Source of the DNA: Flaveria trinervia
Lineage: Eukaryota > Streptophyta > Magnoliopsida > Asterales > Asteraceae
Length of the DNA stretch: 64,000 nucleotides
Direction of reading: 5' to 3'
NCBI GenBank assembly: GCA_025506515.1
Contig: CM046453.1
Span: 46,794,395-46,858,394 of the forward strand
The position numbers and the translations under genes are program-made. Shown piece by piece: positions 10,654 through 22,010 of the stretch (position 1 is the first letter of the stretch; each line of letters opens with the position of its first letter). Under the pieces are notes generated by a model, which did not search any database, had not been told where the DNA came from, and worked only from the letters and a program-made list of their open reading frames with translations.

Positions 10654-12106
10654 AGATATGTGAATGACTAGTTTCTTTTGTTCTTGTAAAATTGGTTTTA
10701 TGGGGCTTTAACAACCTTATAGGGGCTGTTTTTTGGTGATGATTATAAATCCCCAACCTTTCAAGGTTATATCTAACATGCTTGTGATTAAACCTTGAAA
10801 CAAAGATATCAAGTGGTTGATTATGTTTTTTGTTTGGACAAAAGACCCTAAATTCTTGCTTTATGTTGGCTGAAAATTTAGGGTCATATGGGGGTTTATT
10901 TGGTTCTTGAATGTTGTATATGATGATTCATATTGGTGCATAACCTAGCCTTGACCTTGTGTTGATTTGGTTTTGTATAGATGTTTGTTTTGGTTGATTT
11001 CATTCATAATGGGTTGTAATATTATTCTTTTGTGTTTTGTATTTGGATGTAATTTATTTATTCATTCAATGGCAATGTAATAGATAGATCAAGTGTGTTT
11101 TCTTTTATTAGAAAATTTGTATTAGGATATAAATTTTGTAAAAGAAGATGCACAAGATGGAAGCACAAAAGGAAGACACAAGAGAAGGACTTGAAGCATT
11201 TGGATGCAAGTTCAAGTGGGGGTCTTTGGAGATCTCCTCTTTGTGTTCTGTTCAACCCTTAGGAAAGACCAAATGACAACACTAGTGATGGCAAACAAGT
11301 GTTGTCAACATAGTGGCTATGGTTATGCACATGTGGTTGTTTGATATATGCTTGTTTAATTATTCATTTTATGTTGATTGTTTGATATATGGATATGCTT
11401 AACAATCTAAATAAATTATCATAACAAGCTAAATTTTTTTGGTTCCAAATCATTAAGTGACTAATAAAAGGTTATTAAAAGGACTAATGATTTCAAAATA
11501 AAAGAGGTTTTATTAAAAGAGAACCATAGGGTACCATGTATTTGAAAGCATGCGAATATAAGGTACATAGAGTTTTCGTAACTAGAATTAATGGAAACTT
11601 AAATCCCTTTGGAAACAAGTTAAACACCATCCTTTTACACGACACTCGAATCACTTGAGAACTACTTGTGGGATAAAGGTCACCTAACCACTTTTAGGGA
11701 ACTTGTGTGTTTGAGGTGGGCTTAACATACTTGTGGGATAAAGGTCACCTAACCACTTGTATGTGTAAACTCATACGTGTGTGTAAGTAGGATGACTTGA
11801 ATTGGAAACCATGTGCATAGGGTCACCGAAGCATGGCGTACAATGGTGTTGATGGGATTTTACATGCCGACTAAACATAAGAAGTTTAACCGATCCCGTA
11901 AAGCTAGAAGTTGCAATAGGTTGCAATTGTCAAATGTTAACTACCTTGTTAATTTAAATAATGGGATAAAGGTCACCTAACCATCATTTAATGTAACGTT
12001 GGATTCTAGATTTTAATTATTAATTGTCTATGAGACGTGTAAGGGTATTAATAATTAAAATGCAATATTTCAGAAATACTAAAATGAACTTTGTAATTTT
12101 GTAGAA
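10654..12106 (+). other. Untranslated leader of element C
   Basis: About 1.45 kb without a recognisable gene lies between the primer-binding site and gag. It should hold the packaging signal. The 22-base word TGGGATAAAGGTCACCTAAC plus CA occurs three times (about 11670-11691, 11734-11755 and 11962-11983). Its first two copies share a longer flank reading ACTTGTGGGATAAAGG. I see no other ordered structure. Confidence 0.6.
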
Positions 12107-13028
12107 ATGGCCACAAACAATAATGCTACCACCCCGACCGTCCCTACCCTATCATGAGAACCATCTTAGAAAGGGATCATCTTAACCATAATAACTTTAT
12201 GGACTGGTATCGAAACTTGAGAATTGTTCTCAAGCAAGAGAAAAGGGCCTATGTCCTTGACGATCCTATTCCTGACCAACCCGACCCGGAGGATGTTGAG
12301 GCCTATGACGATTGGCTTTAATACACTAATGATTCCATGCAGGTTTCCTGCCTCATGTTGGGAACTATGATTCCCGAACTCCAAAAGGACTTGGAGCATC
12401 TTGGGGCATATGACATAATTACCCAGTTGAAGGAAATATTCCTTCAACAAGCTAGGTAGAGCGCTTCAAAATGGTTCAAGCGCTTCATGCGTGTCATATG
12501 GAAGAAACCCAATCGATATCATCTTATGTACTTAAGATGAAAAGCCACGTTGATCGCCTCGAAAGGGTTAATTGTCCCGTCTCAAAAGACCTAGCCACGG
12601 ATTTGATCCTTAATGGCCTAACTAAAAGGTTTGAGACGTTCATAATGAATTACAATATGAACGGATGGGACAAGAGCATTGGTGAGTTTCACGCAATGCT
12701 CAAAATAGCCGAGGCAGGGATGGGTAGAAAGATTCTACCTGTTCTCTCGATAAATGAGGAAGGCAATAAGAAGAGGCCATTCCCCAATCCCAAGGCAAAT
12801 GTTGTCAAAGGAAAGGGGTACATCAAAGGAAAAGGGAAAGGAAAGGCTAAAGCGGAACCTCCAAAACCTAAGCTTAAGAAGCCTAAGGTAACAGAGAACG
12901 ATCCATGCTTTGAGTGTGGAGAGATAGGACATTGGAAAACGAATTGTCCAACCTATCTCAAAGAGTTGAGAAACAAGAGGGATGTTGGGCAAACCTCAGG
13001 TACAACTTTCATAATTCACATTGGTTGA
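12107..13028 (+). pseudogene. Element C gag (nucleocapsid), broken
   Basis: The ATG at 12107 opens MATNNNATTPTVPTLS, typical of Copia gag, but a stop follows within 17 codons. A UBN2-type capsid domain (FMDWYRNLRIVLKQEKRAYVL near 12200-12260) continues with stops near 12320 and 12457. A frame change then leads to 12471-13028, with HMEETQSISSYVLKMKSHVD and a Lys/Gly-rich basic stretch. A CCHC zinc knuckle, CFECGEIGHWKTNC, lies near 12907-12950. Gag packages the element RNA in the particle. Three stops and a shift make this copy non-functional. Confidence 0.8.
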
Positions 13029-14150
13029 AATGCTATTTCTTCAGACACATGGTTATTGGATATCGGATGTGGAATTCACATATGCAATTTGTTGCAGGGG
13101 TTCAAAAGAAATAAGCACTACAAGAAGGGAAACACAAGTCTCTACATGGAAAACGGAGCAAAAGTTGATGTCGAAGCCAAAGAGACAATATTTTGAAACT
13201 TTCAAATGGTTTGGAAGTTATTCTTAAGAATATTTTGTATGCTCCTAGTTTGACTACGAACATAATTTTGATTTCCCTTTTAGAACAATGTGGTTATGAA
13301 TTAAAGTTTGTTAACGATGGTATTTATGTTTGTATGGATTTCAAGGCTATGCCTTTTAATAGAATCTTTGAATTGGTTCATAATGATTCATCCTATAATA
13401 GCTCATTATACCAAACAAGCACCAAGAAACTTAAAATGGGTTTAAGTGATTCTTATCTTTGACATTGTCGTCTTGGTCACATAAACAAGAATCAGATTCA
13501 AACACCTCAAAAGAATGGTCTTTTGAAAAAACAAATGAAAATGTTTCATTCGACAAGTGTGAATCTTGTTTACAAGGTAAGATGACCAAGTCACCCTTTA
13601 GTGGTACTAACAAGAGGGCAAAAGACTTATTGGGAATCATACATTCGGGTGTATGTGGCCCTTTTAAGATAATAACTAGAAATGGTGAAAGACACTACAT
13701 TAACTTTACCGACGATTATGGTCACTATGGTTGTGTGTACATGATGACACACAAACATGAAGCTTTTGAAATGTTCAAAATCTTCAAGAATGAAGTAGAA
13801 AATCAACTCAGTAAAACTATCAAAGTTCTTCGTTCAGATAGAGGAGGTGAATACCTCAGTAATGATTTTTAGTACCATCTAAGAAGTTGTGGGATCGTCT
13901 CACAACTTACTCCATCCGAAACACCACAACATAATGGTGTGTCTGAAAGGAGAAATCGAACCCTATTGGATATGGTTCAAATCTATGATGGCTATAAGCT
14001 CACCACCTCTATCATTTTGGGGTTTCGCAATGCTCTCCGAGGCTCGTATTTTGAAAATGGCCCTGACCAAGATAGTTGATTCACTAAGTGTATATTTGTT
14101 GGATATCCCAAAGATTGTATAGGATACTACTTCTTTGATCCAACAAAGCA
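13029..14150 (+). pseudogene. Element C protease and integrase (broken, catalytic change)
   Basis: SSDTWLLDIGCGIHI at about 13035-13080 is the protease site, where the usual Asp-Ser/Thr-Gly reads DIG. The gag-pre-integrase part (13193-13462) and the integrase core (13459-13872) follow. CESCLQGK is present, but the first catalytic block reads HSGVCGP where B has HLDVCGP, so that Asp is lost. FTDDYGHYGCVYM keeps the second Asp, and LRSDRGGEYLS and NGVSERRNRTLL with the Glu are readable. A stop interrupts at 13870. About 50 codons seem missing between ARILKMALTK and FTKCIFVGYP near 14075-14095 compared with B. Confidence 0.8.
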
Positions 14151-15350
14151 AGATTAATTATTGCTCAAAAGGTTGAGTTCTTGGAAACTAAGTTCCTTAT
14201 GGAAGGAATAACATATAAGATAGTGGAATTTGATGAGGATCAAAATCCACAAGCCGATACACGTTTGGTTGACACTAGCAATCAACAAGAGATTGTTGAT
14301 GATGATCAAGAGGTTGATCAATACACACAAAACATTCGTAGATCTAGTAGAGTTAGCATTCCACCTGAATGATATGGATTTTTCATGAATGGATGCTATA
14401 TGGTTGACTCCAATGAGCCAACTAGATACCATGAAGCAATGTCCAATTCGGATTGTGATAAATGACTGGAAGCCATGAACGTTGAGATGCAACCCATGTA
14501 TGACAATCAAGTTTAGGAATTGGTTGACCCTCCACTTGACTCCAAACCGGTTGGATGCAAGTGGGTTTCAAGAAGAAAATGGATAAACATGAAAACTTGG
14601 ATACTTACAAAGCAAAACTTGCAGCAAAGGTTTCACTCAAAATCAAGGGGTTGATTATGATGATATTTTCTCGCCTCTGGTAATGCTAAAGTCAATTACG
14701 ATATTTTTTGCCATAGATGCATATTATTACTATGAGTTTTGGCAAATGGTTGACAAAACCGCTTTTCTTAATAGACATATCGAAGAGACTGTCCATATGG
14801 TTCAGTTTGATGGTTTTGTCGGTCTGCAACATCCTAAAAGTATGCAAGTTAAGAGGTCAATCTAAGGATTGAATCAAGCATCGAGAAGTTGGAATCAACA
14901 TTTTGATAAAGGATCAAGAAATTGGTCTCAACAAGAACGCTGACGAGGCTTGTGTATATACGATGGCTAGTGGGAGCATAATAACATTCTTAGCATTGTA
15001 TGTTGATGACATACAACTTTGGAAATTATATTCCAACCATGGAAGGTGTTAAAACCTGGCTTGGAAGTTGTTTTTCCATAAAAATCTCGGTGAAGCCGCC
15101 TATATTGGGAACAAAGATCTATAGGGATAGATCGAGGCGGTTGATAGGTTTAAACCAAAGTGCATATATTGATAAAGTCTTGAAAGGGTTCAATATTGAG
15201 AACTCTGAGAAAGGTATGGTACATATTCAAAGAGGGACAATATTGAGTACATCTCAATGTCCAAGCTCAAAGGATGAGCAAGATCAAATGAAGGACATCC
15301 CATATGCATATGCTATAGGATCCATCATGTATGAGATGATATGAACTAGA
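14151..15350 (+). pseudogene. Element C reverse transcriptase (broken)
   Basis: The integrase-RT linker (14181-14372, LMEGITYKIVEFDEDQNPQAD) and the RT are readable only in pieces. These include VDKTAFLNRHIEETVHMVQ (about 14750-14810), ALYVDDIQLW at about 14993-15020, KIYRDRSRRLIGLNQSAYID and PYAYAIGSIMYEMI ending at 15344. Stops occur at 14370, 14466, 14514 and 14862, and there are single-base losses near 14570, 14630 and 15015. YVDD survives. The enzyme is expected to be inactive. Confidence 0.75.
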
Positions 15351-15947
15351 TCGGACGTGTCATGTGCGTTAATCATGACGAGCAGATATCAGTAGAATTC
15401 TGGTAATAGCCATTGGATGGTTATTAAAAGTATATTGAAATATCTTAGGAGGACTAAGGAAATGTTTCTAATATATGGATCTGATGAAGAAGAACTCGTT
15501 GTAAAGGGTTACACGGATGCGAGTTTCCAAACCGTTCGAGATGATTCTCGATCACAATCGGGGTATGTCTTCATTATGAATGGAGTAGCATTGTCCACTG
15601 CAAAATCCGAATACATAGCCGCATCATTAGTAGCTCAAGAAGCTACACGGATAAATAAATTTATCGCCTACCTGGGGTGGCCTCTACCATTCAAGACCCC
15701 TATAAATCCTTTTGTGACAATGAGGGTAGGATTGCATAAATCAAGGTACCCTGTCCTCTTCAAAAGGCTAGGCACATTGAGCGGAATTCAAGTACATAAG
15801 GGATGAAGTTGAAAAGGGAAAAATATGTATTCGTAAAGTTCAAACCGATCAATACATTGCTGATCCACTCACGAAGCTCCTTGAAAGGGCAAAACATGAA
15901 AGTCATACTTGTGCCTTAGGATTTCGATATTCTAGTGACTGGAATTG
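15351..15947 (+). pseudogene. Element C RNase H (partly preserved)
   Basis: KSILKYLRRTKEMFLIYG and VKGYTDASFQTVRDDSRSQSG (15417-15570), then ALSTAKSEYIAASLVAQEA (15590-15640), form a recognisable Copia RNase H with the catalytic Asp of YTDASF. Compared with B the segment around the VSWKSSKQ-type motif is shortened before STAKSEY. The C-terminal part shifts frame near 15735 and 15780, and the remains end near 15947. Confidence 0.7.
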
Positions 15948-16716
15948 ATCTGTTTAGAATTAAAAGTTTGAAACAATGTAACATTTAACGCTTTATATAC
16001 TCGTGATATTTTGAGTTATATTTATTTTAGCATGTATACATCCATGAATATCTTTATTATTCTAAATGTCCGTAGTCGGTCATTTTTGTGGGAACAAATA
16101 TGAACGTAAGACTATTATGAACATGGATTGGTGGATATTCATATGGAATGAATATAGAGCAATTGGTTGCTGCCAAGGTTCATAGATATTTCTGGGACAC
16201 AAATATTGGACTGACCCGCATCTTAATTTTACTACATGGAATCTTCTAGATTGATCATAAGTAAATTTGAGTAAAGGCGAATATCATTTGGTATCCTATG
16301 ACCTGAGATACATATTGGGTTTTGATATTCACCAAATGTTATACTTTGAGCTAGTTCTTCACTGCTCTGAAATAATGAGTAGTACATAAGGCTATGTTCA
16401 GGTGTACACGAGGTGATTGTGAAAAATGTATGTAGTCAAGATGGAATTTGTTCCTCTTATTCATTGAGAGCAAGATATCTAAGGCCTGATTAAGTTAAAT
16501 CAACAAGGAATGATCATTCTATGTCCTTGGATTTAACATGACATCTAAAACAAAAGGATAAATGATTGATTCACCTAAAACATTTCAAGTTGGATACTTG
16601 AAGGGGATGATGTTATTGAATGGCTTTAAGTCATGCGTATTAAGGGTAGTAAACCGTTGTTAGGCTGTATTTACAGCTTGCATCAATCTTCTATGAATCT
16701 TGTGCAAGTGGGAGAT
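15948..16716 (+). other. 3' untranslated region and PPT of element C
   Basis: No coding potential is seen. The stretch is homologous to 7771-8463 in B. It carries an extra segment around 16520-16610 not found there. The polypurine tract GCAAGTGGGAGAT ends at 16716, directly before the 3' LTR. Confidence 0.7.
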
Positions 16717-17709
16717 TGTTAGATTCTTTATGCCCAAGACACATAGAACATTGATGTGGTTAGTACGTTATGACCCAAGTTAGGGCATACCCAATAACAA
16801 GCTTAGCAAACACCAATTAATATTTAGTTGATGATATTATCATCCAATTAAATAATTACACCAATTTAGAAAATGGGTTTTCTAAATAAGTTGCATATGA
16901 GATTGAACAACTTATAGGGATATTTTGTTCATGAATATTATTTGTAATGTTGTTTAATTTAGTTAAATAACATCAAATAATAAAAGTGTGTATGAGTTAT
17001 ATAATTAAAAGTTTAATTATATAACTATTAAAACAACTAGTTTATTATAATTTTGGAGATTGGTTTTGGGGGGAAACCCCACCCTTGTTCAACTTTCGGC
17101 CGCCCACTTATGGGTGGGGGTCTTTGTGGTTTTCAAGTTACCATACTCCATGAACAATATACACACTCCAACTCTCTCTCTCTCTCATATATGCAAAAGA
17201 CCAAGAAGAACAAACTTCCTTCCTTTTCTTGAAGATAATCAAGGCTGGAAATCTGTTTTCCAACAGCTGAATCAAGGCTGAAAATCGGTTCTCCAGCAGC
17301 TTAATCAAGGCTGGAAATTGGTTTTCCAGCAGCCTTCTTGGTCGTTTTGGGTGTACAAATTCTATCAAGATAGGTGCTTGCTTGATGCTTGTGGGTATGG
17401 ATGCTTGTGGGTATGGATGCTTGAGGACACCTCTCCTTGGTGTTTTGGTCATTCAAGAACCTCACCTTCTTCATCAAAATTCATTTTTCAGCAGCTTACA
17501 AAAGGTAGTTTGTATGTCCTATTTGGTTGTTATTTGTTGTTGGTAGCTAGTTCAAACACATATAAATGATCATATGTTCTTGGGTTTGTTGTTGTTATGA
17601 TATGAACCTTATTTTCAAATTACAAATGAACATACTAAGGTTTTATTCCGCTGCGTTTTGATAGTTTAAATGGTTAAACTAGTTTGACTAAGGTCCAACA
17701 AACCCAACA
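16717..17709 (+). repeat. 3' LTR of element C
   Basis: It starts TGTTAGATTC and ends ACCCAACA, followed by the target duplication AGAAC. The 33-bp tandem units recur at 17237-17335. The LTR differs from the 5' LTR by scattered substitutions, a shorter CT run (about 17173-17186) and one extra 16-bp repeat of the GGGTATGGATGCTTGT type. Confidence 0.9.
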
Positions 17710-17714
17710 AGAAC
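17710..17714. repeat. Right target-site duplication of element C (AGAAC)
   Basis: This is an exact copy of 9650-9654. It also marks where D's interrupted 3' LTR resumes. Confidence 0.9.
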
Positions 17715-17748
17715 TAGTCTAAGTCTTCATTCGTATTTCTTCTTGTTC

Positions 17749-18130
17749 ATCCGTATTGGCAAATGCAGATGAGTTGACTTGATCAGCATTTCTTTACTTG
17801 ATCTTCTGCATTAGTATGTTGGTCATCATATTCGTTAATGCTGATGAACAAATACTTCTGCGCATTTGTCTGGTTATCCGCATTAGCAAATGCGGATGAG
17901 TTGACTTGATCAGCATTTCTTTACTTGATCTTCCACATTATTATGTTGATTATCTGCATTAGTTAATGCGGATGAACAAATACTTCTGTGCATTTGTCTG
18001 GTCATCCACATTGGCAAATGCGGATGAACAAACACTTGCCGCATTCTTCTAAGCTATCTGCATTCGTTAATGCGGAAGAACAAACACTTTTTCGCATTCT
18101 TCTAAGCTATCCGCATTTGTTAATGCGGAA
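17749..18130 (-). repeat. Array of 9-bp-stem hairpins in the U3 of D
   Basis: Six or seven units read ATCCGCATT, four variable bases, then AATGCGGAT or a variant. They start near 17749, 17824 (degenerate), 17876, 17950, 18004, 18054 and 18108. The copy at 17876-17897 is a perfect 9-bp stem with loop AGCA. The loops differ (GGCA, AGCA, AGTT, CGTT, TGTT) while the stems stay similar. Related words continue beyond the PPT in the spacer up to about 19100. Confidence 0.75.
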
Positions 18131-18308
18131 GAACAAACACTTGTCAGCATTTGTTATATGACATCCATTTACAAATGTGGTTAGCCATACTTGGTTCTTT
18201 TTAGCAGGATCTTCATCTGCATTAATTCTTGCACTTGTGGGAACCTCAGCAACACAACCATCAACTCATCAATTGAATAGGCATGTATGGTCCTTTCAAG
18301 GTCCAACA

Positions 18309-18323
18309 ATACTCCCCCTAAGG
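18309..18323 (-). promoter_or_regulatory. Polypurine tract of element D
   Basis: On the minus strand CCTTAGGGGGAGTAT lies directly before the LTR start TGTTGGACC. The GGGGGAG core is shared with the other SIRE-type elements here. Confidence 0.75.
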
Positions 18324-20480
18324 ATCATACAGCCTATGTTCTTCAATGTTTGGGTGGTGATTGAGGTTGTGAAGATTCTGCTGGGTCTTGATTTTAAATC
18401 ACTATAGCAAATGCGGATGTGGATATTTTTATTGTTTTGGTTATCCACATTTGTTTACTATTGCAAATGTGGAAGAGTTACAATGATGATTTTAGGCATC
18501 TGCATTTGCACACTGTAGCAAATGCAGAAGTTTGAACTTATGATGTTAGGCAACCATATATGCACAATGTAGCAAATGCGGAAGTTTGATTACTTAAGTT
18601 TTCTTTTATCCACATTTGTGTACTGTGGTAAATGCGGAAGAACAAATTTCATGAGCATTTGTTCACTGTAGCAAATGCGATAGAACAAAAGTTTCACATT
18701 TACATAAGCATCATTCATTGTGATAGAAAAGATTAAGCACTTGTTTAGTTTTGTTTGAATGTACACGAAACTTGAAGATACGTATCCACAAATACGATTG
18801 ATGATTAAATCAACAAATGTGGATGAGTAAAACAAATGCGGAAGTATGACTTCTATCTGTATTGACAGATGCGGTTGAACACTTGAAAAACATTTTACGC
18901 GCATTGACAAATGCGGTAGAACATTTTTTGTTCCGCATCGGTTGTAACACTTCAAATTTTGATGTATACTTTTAACACACTAATGCGGTAGAGTACAATC
19001 TTTGTCCGCATTAGTTTTACTTAGAAATAAAAGTTACCTGAATTGGTTATAAGCATGGGTTACGTTCACCCGCATTAACCAATGCACTTACCTACATTAA
19101 CTTTTGAACTTAATCATAAGTTAATGTGTCTGTTTTGTTTTTCTTGTTATAAAGAGATATCATTGAATGATTTTTCTTATGAAGCTGTTGACAGTTGATG
19201 TTATCAATTCTTGCTTGGATTGACTTGTATTTCAGAAGTGATACAAGTTTCCCATTGTTTGACTGATCTTTGACTTTTCATGCTTCCAAGAATCTACATA
19301 GGCTGAGATACTATGGTATAACTTCTTCATCAACACATGCATTTTCTTTTTGTTTTGTTTTTGATTTTTAATAAAGTAATTTAAGATAGTAGAAAACTAT
19401 ACAGACTTAATATAAAATTTTAAATTACTCCCCCTAAAGTTTATATCCACATATTGATAGAAACATTAAAGATTTAAAAGCATTTTTTAATTAAAATTTA
19501 TTACTATTATTTTTTTGAATATAATTTTGATTATTTATAATGAAGAGAAAGATGTCTTTTGTTGGGATCATATCATTCTTACATTACATATGTGCATCCT
19601 TTATGATATAATGGACACATTTGTGAACTTGATGATTGAATGTATGTTTATCCTCTTAAACTCATACCAGGTTGATATTTTGATGCAAGTGATATTTATC
19701 ATGTTTTTGGTTGATTTAAATATTCAATATGTACCTCACACCCAAAAGCATAGAATGATCAACCATCCTTATGCAATGCATGGTAGAACTGTTTCATAAC
19801 TTTTCTTACTAGGTTACATAAGTTATGAGAACTCATTTTCACTGATCCTCATTGGGATTCTTTTACTTTGAGCCTTTTTCATGATGACCCATATTGGCAT
19901 TCTTTTCACTTCACTTTGGAAGGTGATACATGATGGGATTCTTTTGTTCATTCACTTGGAATGTATTGCTTTTGTGGATTCATCCAATTTGGATGTGTTC
20001 CTCACTGGGAATCTTTTGGATCAGTACATCTGCACTATGTGCTTGTTCATCATGCCTTTGCTTAGCGAAACAAAGATGAAACTTGATGTAGGTGAAAGAG
20101 ATTCATAAAGTATCATTACCTAGTGTGTGTAGGTTACTACACACACATGCACTCAGATAAGCCAATACATACTTGTACCTTGAGATGAGTGTTTCACTAT
20201 TGAATAAGATTTTAATTCATCACTACATGTATCTTCTCTTCAAAGTTAAGCCTACCAACATATCTGGTAAGTCATGAAAGTCTCTCAATTTTGAAATTAA
20301 GCACAGTGAATGATATAACAACTGTAATTATATCATTTCCCATATATTCTTTTCTTCATAAAATTGACTTCTTTTTGTGTTTTTCTAGTATTTTCACTTG
20401 TTTTTGATGTTTTGATTGTTTCTACTCACTGTTAATCATGCCAATTGATTGAACTAGGAATTCAAACCTACCAGGTTCAA
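18324..20480 (-). other. Non-coding 3' spacer of element D
   Basis: About 2.1 kb separates RNase H from the PPT. The stretch 18390-19110 is rich in the words AAATGCGGAAG and CCGCATT, as in the LTR. The rest is AT-rich, and 19840-20010 holds a degenerate repeat containing GGGATTCTTTT. Short open frames on both strands show no protein-like pattern. A, G and H carry the env-like ORF at this place. Confidence 0.55.
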
Positions 20481-21160
20481 ATGCCTTAGTAAATAAATCA
20501 GCCAATTAATTTTCAGTGGGTACTTGAATCAATTTGATCAACCCTTTGTCCACACAGTCTCTCAAAAAGTGATATCTAATTTCAATGTGTTTGGTTTTTG
20601 AGTGTTGAACTAGATTATTGTTATGAAAACAGCTGATGTGTTGTCAATATGAATTGGTGTATGCAAGAAGTTAAAACCATAATCAAGCATCTAGTTTTGA
20701 ATCCAGAGAACTTGAGAGCAACAGGTTGATGCTGCAATATACCCAGCTTTTGTTGTTGATACAGATACGTTTTTCTGCTTCTTATATTGACAAGAGACCA
20801 GTCTGGGACCAAGAAATTGACAACCTCTAGATGTGGACTTTCTGTTGAAGTTGCATCCTCCATAATCACTATCTGTGAATGTATAGAGATTAAAATCTCC
20901 TTCCTTTGGATACCATAACCCAAGAGCTGGTTTGCCCTTCACATGTCTGAATATCCTCTTAACTACATTCACATGTGATTCCTTTGGATTAGCTTGATAC
21001 CTGGAACACACAAACACCAAACATAATATGAGGTCTGCTAGCAGTTAGATACATAAGGGAGCCTATCATGGATCGATAGTGAGTTTGATCAACAGATTTG
21101 CCTTCTAGATCAAGACCAATCTTCATTTTGGTATCAACTGGTGTTCTAATAGACTAACAC
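20481..21160 (-). pseudogene. Element D RNase H (broken)
   Basis: On the minus strand the pieces SHVNVVKRIFRHVKGKPALG and FTDSDYGGCNFNRKSTSRG (20691-21020) show the RNase H start with its catalytic Asp (FTDSDYGG). STTKAGYIAASTCCSQVLWIQN follows, with the usual Glu of EAEY replaced (KAGY). The terminal part, DNTSAV-like wording and the histidine block, decays below 20690. There is a frame change near 21010-21020. Confidence 0.75.
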
Positions 21161-22010
21161 TCAGCAAAATGAAACTTCTGCAGCATTGTATCCACACATT
21201 TGGATTGGTTGATGAAGTACATCCGCTGTCTCTTGGACTTGCACTCCTAAGAAGAATGTGAGTTCTCCCACTGCACTCATTTGGAATTTCGAATGCATTA
21301 GGTCTTCAAAATCTTTGCAGAGTTGCTTGTTTGTTGAGCCAAATATAATGTCATCCACATAAATCTAGACAAGCAGCATGTTTTTTCCTCTTCTTCTTCT
21401 AAAGAGAGTCTGATCAATCTTTCCTCTTTCATATCCATTTTCAAGAAGAAAAGATGATAGAGTCTCATACCACTTCCTTGGAGCTTGGTGAAGACCATAC
21501 AAAGCTTTGTCAAGCGTGTAAACTCTATGAGGGAAATCTGGATCTTCAAAGCCAGGTGGTTGACTCACATAGACCTCCTCAGAAATCTTTCCATACAAGA
21601 AGGCACACTTCATGTCCCTTTGATAAACAGTAAATTTCATTGACGCAGAATATGCTAGAAAGATTCTGATTGCTTCTAATCTGGCAACAGGTGCAAACAC
21701 TTTGTCATAATTGATTCATTCTTCTTGAGTGTATCCCTATACCACTAATCTTGCTTTGTTTGTGATGACGATCCCTCTATCATAAGTCCTTTTCCAGTAT
21801 AGCCATCTGGTACCGATAGGGTATTGTCCTTCAAGAAGATCTACCAGTTGCCACACTTCTTGCTTCTTGAATTGGAGCAATTCTTCGTGCATTGCTTCAA
21901 TCCAGCTATTATCTTGAAGAGCCTCTTTAATGTTCTTGGGTACTGTTTGACATAAAAAGTATGAGAACAAACAGATGTTTACAATACTAGACTTTCTTCT
22001 AGTCACCCTC
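21161..22010 (-). pseudogene. Element D reverse transcriptase (broken)
   Basis: On the minus strand the reading goes from KEALQDNSWIEAMHEELLQF and GTRWLYWKRTYDRG (21737-22006) to FAPVARLEAIRIFLAYSA, LDKALYGLHQAPRKWYETL (21365-21700) and the catalytic YVDDIIFGSTN with MSAVGELTFFLGVQV (21161-21358). A TAG stands just before YVDD (near 21366), and a frame change and a stop separate the first two blocks near 21700-21740. Wording is close to H and G. The copy is inactive. Confidence 0.8.

Larger units (their letters stand above)
9655..17709 (+). mobile_element. Element C: complete Copia retrotransposon
   Basis: This 8,055-bp copy has two LTRs (984 and 993 bp), a primer-binding site, gag, protease, integrase, RT and RNase H in Ty1/copia order, a polypurine tract and perfect 5-bp target duplications. 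It sits in the 3' LTR of element D. The coding region is badly broken and the first catalytic Asp of integrase is changed, so the copy cannot move by its own proteins. The LTRs differ at roughly 14 places in their first 265 bp by eye, so the insertion is not very recent. It is related to B and F. Confidence 0.9.
17710..18308 (-). repeat. Proximal piece of element D's 3' LTR (U3)
   Basis: On the minus strand the LTR starts TGTTGGACC at 18308, right after the PPT, and runs down to the insertion point of C. It is dominated by the ATCCGCATT / AATGCGGAT hairpin repeats. With 9409-9654 about 840 bp of this LTR are present. Confidence 0.7.

Noticed and set aside
17749..18130. A CRISPR-like array
   Set aside because: Units are degenerate, spacers are not unique sequences of constant length, there are no cas genes, and the DNA is a plant retrotransposon LTR.
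19515..20108. Two plus-strand ORFs of 94 and 75 residues in the spacer of D
   Set aside because: They have hydrophobic, low-complexity composition typical of translated AT-rich DNA, no recognisable domain and no conserved counterpart in A, G or H.
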